Of a stretch of 64,000 nt of DNA, positions 59,380 through 64,000 are shown piece by piece (position 1 is the first letter of the stretch; each line of letters begins with the position of its first letter). Position numbers and translations under genes: made by a program. The notes under the pieces were generated by a model. It saw nothing but the letters and a program-made list of their open reading frames with translations, did no database searches and was not told the origin of the DNA. This DNA is from Amycolatopsis granulosa. Its GTDB lineage: Bacteria > Actinomycetota > Actinomycetes > Mycobacteriales > Pseudonocardiaceae. The DNA is taken from the NCBI RefSeq assembly GCF_011758745.1, contig NZ_JAANOV010000001.1, forward strand, positions 2,666,001 through 2,730,000, written 5' to 3'.

Positions 59380-60150
59380 TCACTGCCTCACTTCCGTCGA
59401 ATCAGCGGGGTCGCTGGACGAGCTCCCCCCAGCGAACGCGCCCAGGTACGCCTGGCGCAAGGCGGGTCCCCGGAGCAGGTCCGGTCCGGGTCCCTCGGCC
59501 ACGATCCGGCCGTTCTGCATCACGAAGCCCCGGTCGGCGATGCTCAGCGCCCGCTCGACCACCTGCTCCACCAGCAGCAGGCTCAGCCCTTCGCCGCGCA
59601 GCACCTCGATCGTGTCGAAGACGCGGTCGACCATCACCGGTGCCAGCCCGAGGGAGGGTTCGTCGAGCAGCAACAGCCGCGGCTTGCGCATCAGCGCCTG
59701 CCCGATGACCAGCATCTGTTGCTCGCCGCCGCTGAGCACCTCCGCCTGCGCGGACATCCGGGCCCGCAGGAACGGGAACAGCCCGAGCACCCAGTCCAGC
59801 CGGTCCCGCTGGTCGGTCTTGCCGAGCCGGGACCGCCACAGGCCCAGGTCGAGGTTCTCCCGCACCGTCATCCCGCGGAAGATCCGCCGTCCCTGCGCGA
59901 CGTGGCCGAGCCCGCGCCGCACCACGGTCTCCGGCGCGGCACGGCTGAGGTCGGTGCCGTCGAAGGTGATCCGGCCGCGATGGGCACGCCGCAGGCCGGA
60001 GATCGTGGCGAGCAAGGTGCTCTTGCCCGCCCCGTTCGCCCCGACGAGCGCGCAGACCTGGCCCGGTTCGACCGCGAGCGTGACGTCCTCGACCACGATC
60101 GCCGAGCCGTAACCCGCGGTGACGCCGGACAGTTCGAGGAGAGGATCCAT
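59380..60150 (-). CDS. livF: ABC transporter ATPase, LivF type
   Basis: 256 residues. Walker A GANGAGKST, signature VLSGGEQQMLVIGQAL, Walker B LLLLDEPSLGLAP and the LivF-type VRRGLGHVAQGRRIFRGMTV. ATG 60150 shares a base with the upstream stop (TGATG). Confidence 0.92.
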   Translation of the reverse strand: MDPLLELSGVTAGYGSAIVVEDVTLAVEPGQVCALVGANGAGKSTLLATISGLRRAHRGRITFDGTDLSRAAPETVVRRGLGHVAQGRRIFRGMTVRENLDLGLWRSRLGKTDQRDRLDWVLGLFPFLRARMSAQAEVLSGGEQQMLVIGQALMRKPRLLLLDEPSLGLAPVMVDRVFDTIEVLRGEGLSLLLVEQVVERALSIADRGFVMQNGRIVAEGPGPDLLRGPALRQAYLGAFAGGSSSSDPADSTEVRQ

Positions 60151-61940
60151 CAGCGCCCCAGGTAGACGTCGAGAACACGGTCGTCGGACAGGGCCGCCGC
60201 CGGTGGCGCGGACAGCAGCGTCGCGCCCTCGTGCAGCACGGTGACCGCATCGGACACCTCGGCGACGAGTTCGATGTGGTGCTCGATGAGCACGACGGTC
60301 ACGCCTTCCGCGCGGATCTCCCGCAGCAGCCGCCCGAGTGCGTCGAGCTCGGTCATCGACAGGCCGGCCGCCGGCTCGTCGAGGAGCAGCAGGCTCGGCC
60401 GGGCCATCAGCGCGCGGCCGATCTCCAGCAGCCGCTGCTTGCCGTGCGGGAGCGCGCCCGCCTGCTGCCCCGCGACGTCGCCGAGCCCGACGAACCGCAG
60501 GTAGGCCATGGCTTCGGCGGCGAGCGCGGCGGCCTCCCGGCGCGCCCACGGCAGGCCGGTGGCGACCACCACCGCCGGTGAGCGCTCCCGTGCGTAGGCG
60601 CCGAGGAGGACGTTGTCCAGGGCACTGAGCTCCGGGAGCAGGCGCGGGGTCTGGAAGGTGCGCCCGACCCCGGCGCGGGCCATCCGATGAGGTGACCGGC
60701 GGCCGGTGCCGCGCCCGCCGAGCTGCACGGTCCCGCCGTCCGCGCGGACGTAGCCGGTGATGGTGTTGAGCAGCGTGGTCTTCCCGGATCCATTCGGCCC
60801 GACGACCGCGTGGATGGTGCCCGCGGGCACCTCCAGATCGGCCGAGCGCAGCGCCCGCACCCCGCCGAAGCCCTTGGCCAGGCCCCGTGCCGACAGGCTC
60901 AGGGCCTCCCGCGGCGCCGCCCCGGTCGGTTCCGGCGGCGGTTCGCCCGGCGGTGGTGCCGGTGGCCGGCGCGAGCGCCACCAGCGGGACCAGGCGCCGG
61001 CGATCCCGTGCGGCGCGTAGACGGCGACCACGAGCAACACCGCGCCGTAGACCAGCAGGCGCCATTCCGCCAGCGCCCCCAGCAGCTCGGGCAGCACGAA
61101 GAACGCCAGTACACCGACGACCGGGCCGCCGAGCCGCCCCGCACCGCCGACGATCACCACGAGCAGGAAGAACACCGAGAAGTCGATCGTGAAGTCGTCC
61201 GGCGTCACCATGCCCTTGAACCCGGCGAGCAGGGCGCCCGCCGCCCCGGCGAGCACCGCGCTGAGGAAGAACGCGAACACCTTGAGGCGCACGATGTCCG
61301 CACCGGACGAGCGGGCCGCCTCCTCGGCGTCCCGGACGCTGATCAACGCGCGGCCGATCCGCGAGCGCACCAGGTTCCGCAGGACCACGTAGGTGACGAC
61401 GACGAAAGCGAGGACCAGCCAGAAGAACCCCGGGTCGTCCAGCGGCAGCCCGCCGACCTCCGGCCGGGGCACGCCGAGGATCCCGGAGAAGCCGCCGGTG
61501 ATCTCCCGCATCTCGACCAGCAGGCCGTTGACCACCATGCCGAACGCGAGCGTGATGAGCGCGAGGTACCACGCGGTCAGGCGCAGCGCCGGCAACGCCA
61601 TCACGCTGCCCACCAGCCCCGCCGCCACCATCGCGGCCGGCAGGGCGGCCCAGAACGACCACCCGTACGTGGTGGTCAGGACCGCGGCGACGTAGGCGCC
61701 GACCGCGACCAGCGCGCCGTGGCCGAGCGAGACCTGCCCGGCGTAGCCGAACAGCAAGTTCAGGCCCATCGCGACGAGGGCGTAGATGCCGACCAGGGTC
61801 GCCAGGTAGACCACGTACGGGTCACCGGCGACCAGCGGCAGCGTGGCCACGGCCGCGGTGACGAGCACGATGCCGGCCGCTCTGGTCCGCGGCCCGCCGA
61901 CGGCCCGCGGGCGGCGGGCGGTCAGGGTGGCGTCAGACAT
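60150..61940 (-). CDS. fused LivM permease - LivG ATPase
   Basis: 596 residues. Residues ~20-320 are a LivM-type permease with eight to ten membrane helices and the loop ISVRDAEEAARSSGADIVRL; a Pro-rich linker (~325-345) leads to a LivG-type ATPase with Walker A GPNGSGKTT, TFQTPRLLPELSALDNVL, an atypical signature LPHGKQRLLEIGRAL and Walker B LLLLDEPAAGLS. Such fusions occur in actinobacteria. ATG 61940 overlaps the livH stop by eight bases. Confidence 0.92.
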   Translation of the reverse strand: MSDATLTARRPRAVGGPRTRAAGIVLVTAAVATLPLVAGDPYVVYLATLVGIYALVAMGLNLLFGYAGQVSLGHGALVAVGAYVAAVLTTTYGWSFWAALPAAMVAAGLVGSVMALPALRLTAWYLALITLAFGMVVNGLLVEMREITGGFSGILGVPRPEVGGLPLDDPGFFWLVLAFVVVTYVVLRNLVRSRIGRALISVRDAEEAARSSGADIVRLKVFAFFLSAVLAGAAGALLAGFKGMVTPDDFTIDFSVFFLLVVIVGGAGRLGGPVVGVLAFFVLPELLGALAEWRLLVYGAVLLVVAVYAPHGIAGAWSRWWRSRRPPAPPPGEPPPEPTGAAPREALSLSARGLAKGFGGVRALRSADLEVPAGTIHAVVGPNGSGKTTLLNTITGYVRADGGTVQLGGRGTGRRSPHRMARAGVGRTFQTPRLLPELSALDNVLLGAYARERSPAVVVATGLPWARREAAALAAEAMAYLRFVGLGDVAGQQAGALPHGKQRLLEIGRALMARPSLLLLDEPAAGLSMTELDALGRLLREIRAEGVTVVLIEHHIELVAEVSDAVTVLHEGATLLSAPPAAALSDDRVLDVYLGR

Positions 61941-62817
61941 GCCGCAGCACCCCGCCCGAGCGCCGCAGCCCGGTGGGCCGGACCATCAGCACGACCACGA
62001 CGACCCCGAACAGGACCGCGGTCTGCATGCCCGGCGAGACGTACCGCGCGCCCGCCGCTTCGACGACGCCGAGCAGCCAGCCGGCGACCAGCGCACCCCG
62101 GTGGTCCCCCACGCCGCCCACGATGGCCGCGAAGAACCCGCGGATGAGCAGGCCGAACCCCATGGTCACGGACGCCAGCAGCAGCGGCGCGGCGAGCACG
62201 CCGGCGAGCCCGGCCAGTCCTCCCCCGATCAGGAACGAAATGCGGCCGATGCGGTCCGGCCGGATGCCCTGCAGGCGCGCGCCGTCCCGGTCCGCGGCGA
62301 CGGCCCGAACGGCGCACCCGAAGCGTGTCCGGTCGCCGAACTCGAGGCCGACGACGAGCACCACGACCACCCCGATCACCACGAGCTGGTAGCTGCTGAT
62401 CTGCAACCCCCACAGGTCCATCGGCCGCAGGGACAGCGGCGCGGGAGGCGCCACCGACCTGGGTTCGGCCGTCCAGATCCGGCCCGCGACCTGACTCAGG
62501 ATCAGCGAGAAGGCGAGCGTGGTGATGACCCAGCCGGCGGCGTGACCGGAGCGGCGCAGCACGGGCGTGACGGCCAGCCGTTCCTCGAGCAACGCGATCA
62601 AGCCGACGACCACGACGACGCAGACCAGCGCGAGCGGCCACGGCAGGCCGCCGAGACCGGTCGCGGCCATCAGCATCGCGCCCACCATCACCAGGTCGCC
62701 CTGGGCGAAGTTGAGCACGTTCGTCGGGCGGTAGAGCACGTTGAGCCCGATCGCGACGAGCGCGTACAGGCTGCCGAAGGTCAGCCCGGGAACGAGGATC
62801 TCGCTGACCGGATTCAC
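61933..62817 (-). CDS. livH: ABC transporter permease, LivH type
   Basis: 294 residues with about eight membrane helices. Family motifs GLTFGSLYALVAIGLNVLYR and NFAQGDLVMVGAM at the N-terminus and RAVAADRDGARLQGI in the coupling loop. GTG 62817 overlaps the binding-protein stop (GTGA). Confidence 0.92.
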   Translation of the reverse strand: MNPVSEILVPGLTFGSLYALVAIGLNVLYRPTNVLNFAQGDLVMVGAMLMAATGLGGLPWPLALVCVVVVVGLIALLEERLAVTPVLRRSGHAAGWVITTLAFSLILSQVAGRIWTAEPRSVAPPAPLSLRPMDLWGLQISSYQLVVIGVVVVLVVGLEFGDRTRFGCAVRAVAADRDGARLQGIRPDRIGRISFLIGGGLAGLAGVLAAPLLLASVTMGFGLLIRGFFAAIVGGVGDHRGALVAGWLLGVVEAAGARYVSPGMQTAVLFGVVVVVLMVRPTGLRRSGGVLRHV

Positions 62818-64000
62818 GCGGCCAGCTCCCGGAAGATGCCGCCCGCGGACGCCTCGTCCTTGGCGGAGAGCAGCGTCGCGATCGCGATGGCGTCGTCACC
62901 GATTCCACAGTGGTCGGTCTCGGTGAACGAGATGGGCGCACGGACGCCCTGGTACCCGCGCACCCCGTTCATCGCCGCCCGCAGCCGGCCCGGGTCCGTC
63001 GTGCGCTCCTGCTCGACGACCACCGCGAGCAGCTTCAGGAAGTCGTAGTACGGGCTGTTGGCGGCGGAGAACGCGAGTTGGCCGGCCTGGGCGCGGATCT
63101 TGTTGGCGTAGTCCAGGGCGGGGCCGGACGGCGCGCCGCCCTTGGGGTAGGTCAGGGAGCGGTACGCGGTGCCGTAGAAGTTCCGCAGCAGCTCCACCGG
63201 GATCTCGTTGTAGGCGTCGATGTAGTTGAGGTCGTGCGCCACGATCAGCGGCGCGAAGCCGCTGTTGGCCATCGCGCGCAGGGACAGCACGGCCGCCTGC
63301 GGCTGCCCGCTGAACATGCCGAGCCCCTCGACCCCGGCGCGCGCCAGCTGGTTGAGGTAGGGCGCCATGTCCGGCGCGTTCGGTTCGAAGACCTGCACGC
63401 CGGCCAGTTCGGTGCGGTAGGTGTCCCGCAGGGTGCGGGTGAACGACTCCTGCATGGACTTGCCGAACTCGGAGTTCTCGGTGAGCAGCCCGATCCGGCG
63501 GATACCGCGGGTCTCGAAGAGGAACCTGGCGGCGGCCGCGCCCTGCCTGCTGGTGTTGAACACGAGCTGGTAGTGCGTGGGGAAGCGCCTCCCGTCGCCC
63601 AGGATGTCGGCGCCACCCCAGGCGGACTGGATCGCGTTGCCGCGCGCGAGCGCGGTGACCGACGCGACGGCCTGCGAGCTGCCGGTCGGGCCGACCACGA
63701 AGTCCGGCCGGGCGCTGAGCAGCCGCTGGGCGACCGTCGACTGCGTGGCCGGTGATCCCTCGTCGTCCTCCTCGTGCACCTGGATCGCGGCGCCGAGCAG
63801 GCCGCCCGCGGCGTTGATCTCCTGCAACGCCAGCTGCGCGCCGATGAAGGTCGGTGCGTAGGCGCTGGCGAGGCGCCCGGTCTTGGGCTGGATCCAGCCG
63901 AGCTCCGCCTGTCCGTCCGAGGAGCCCGCGCCGCGCCCGGCGCAGGCGGACAGCCCGGCGCCGAGGAGCGCGGTTCCCAGGGCCAGTGCCCCCGACAGGG
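62814..64000 (-). CDS. periplasmic-type ligand-binding lipoprotein (5' end cut by window edge)
   Basis: Branched-chain-amino-acid-type binding protein (type I periplasmic fold). The visible part begins inside a lipoprotein signal with the lipobox LSAC, then GWIQPKTGRLASAYAPTFIG and LQEINAAGGLLG. Core motifs are VVGPTGSSQAVASV and GIRRIGLLTENSEFGKS. Only the first few residues are missing to the right of 64000. It heads the operon binding protein-livH-livMG-livF-acyl-CoA ligase. With the ligase partner, an organic or aromatic acid is a better guess than an amino acid. Confidence 0.9.
   Translation of the reverse strand, partial: LSGALALGTALLGAGLSACAGRGAGSSDGQAELGWIQPKTGRLASAYAPTFIGAQLALQEINAAGGLLGAAIQVHEEDDEGSPATQSTVAQRLLSARPDFVVGPTGSSQAVASVTALARGNAIQSAWGGADILGDGRRFPTHYQLVFNTSRQGAAAARFLFETRGIRRIGLLTENSEFGKSMQESFTRTLRDTYRTELAGVQVFEPNAPDMAPYLNQLARAGVEGLGMFSGQPQAAVLSLRAMANSGFAPLIVAHDLNYIDAYNEIPVELLRNFYGTAYRSLTYPKGGAPSGPALDYANKIRAQAGQLAFSAANSPYYDFLKLLAVVVEQERTTDPGRLRAAMNGVRGYQGVRAPISFTETDHCGIGDDAIAIATLLSAKDEASAGGIFRELAA

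Overview
This window is a high-GC actinobacterial chromosome segment, most likely from the Pseudonocardiaceae (Amycolatopsis-like). Evidence includes the GC-rich codon use, many GTG/TTG starts and GTGA/ATGA overlaps, an mce lipid-uptake operon, ESX-type secretion-target genes, ECF42, Prim-PolC/LigC and a Thr-Met-rpmG-hadAB-Trp-secE-nusG-rplKA-rplJL-rpoBC-rpsLG order like that of mycobacteria. No plasmid, phage, insertion sequence or CRISPR array was seen.

Left third (1-30928, mostly minus strand): the transcription/translation supercluster. Read in its transcriptional direction it runs tRNA-Trp, secE, nusG, rplK, rplA, then rplJ-rplL behind an L10-type leader, then a complete mce operon (ATPase mceG, two YrbE permeases, MceA-F, two Mce-associated proteins), then rpoB-rpoC and rpsL-rpsG. 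Between rpoC and rpsL lie two tandem paralogous three-gene cassettes on the plus strand (YbaB-like protein, EspC-like protein, CpnT-N/WXG-like protein). RpoB carries Asn where rifampicin-sensitive enzymes have Ser531 (E. coli numbering).

Middle (31099-47496): an aspartate aminotransferase, a secreted SGNH hydrolase, hadAB, a MmyB-type regulator divergent from a small membrane protein, rpmG, tRNA-Met and tRNA-Thr, a large membrane GAF-GGDEF-EAL protein whose GGDEF motif is degenerate, lon behind a HAIR (HspR) operator, a divergent TetR/MFS pair with a perfect 20-bp operator and apparently leaderless transcripts, and a glycosyltransferase/glycogen-debranching-type operon directly behind a perfect CIRCE (HrcA) operator. 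Two heat-shock operators thus sit 4.8 kb apart.

Right part (47676-64000): GNAT acetyltransferase, a Prim-PolC/LigC repair operon, a DGPF/ECF42 sigma-factor operon, a threonine dehydratase-like enzyme, an MFS transporter, an unrecognised protein, a three-gene envelope-stress-type operon (with holin-X and DUF3618 proteins) behind a possible SigB-type promoter, a TetR regulator, and an operon for a branched-chain-amino-acid-type ABC importer (with a LivM-LivG fusion) and an acyl-CoA ligase, cut by the right edge.

The most interesting points are the CIRCE-controlled carbohydrate operon, the duplicated secretion-target cassettes, the RpoB Asn substitution, the mce operon lying in the rplL-rpoB interval where M. 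tuberculosis keeps only mkl/mceG, and a 21-bp tandem repeat family present at two distant intergenic sites.
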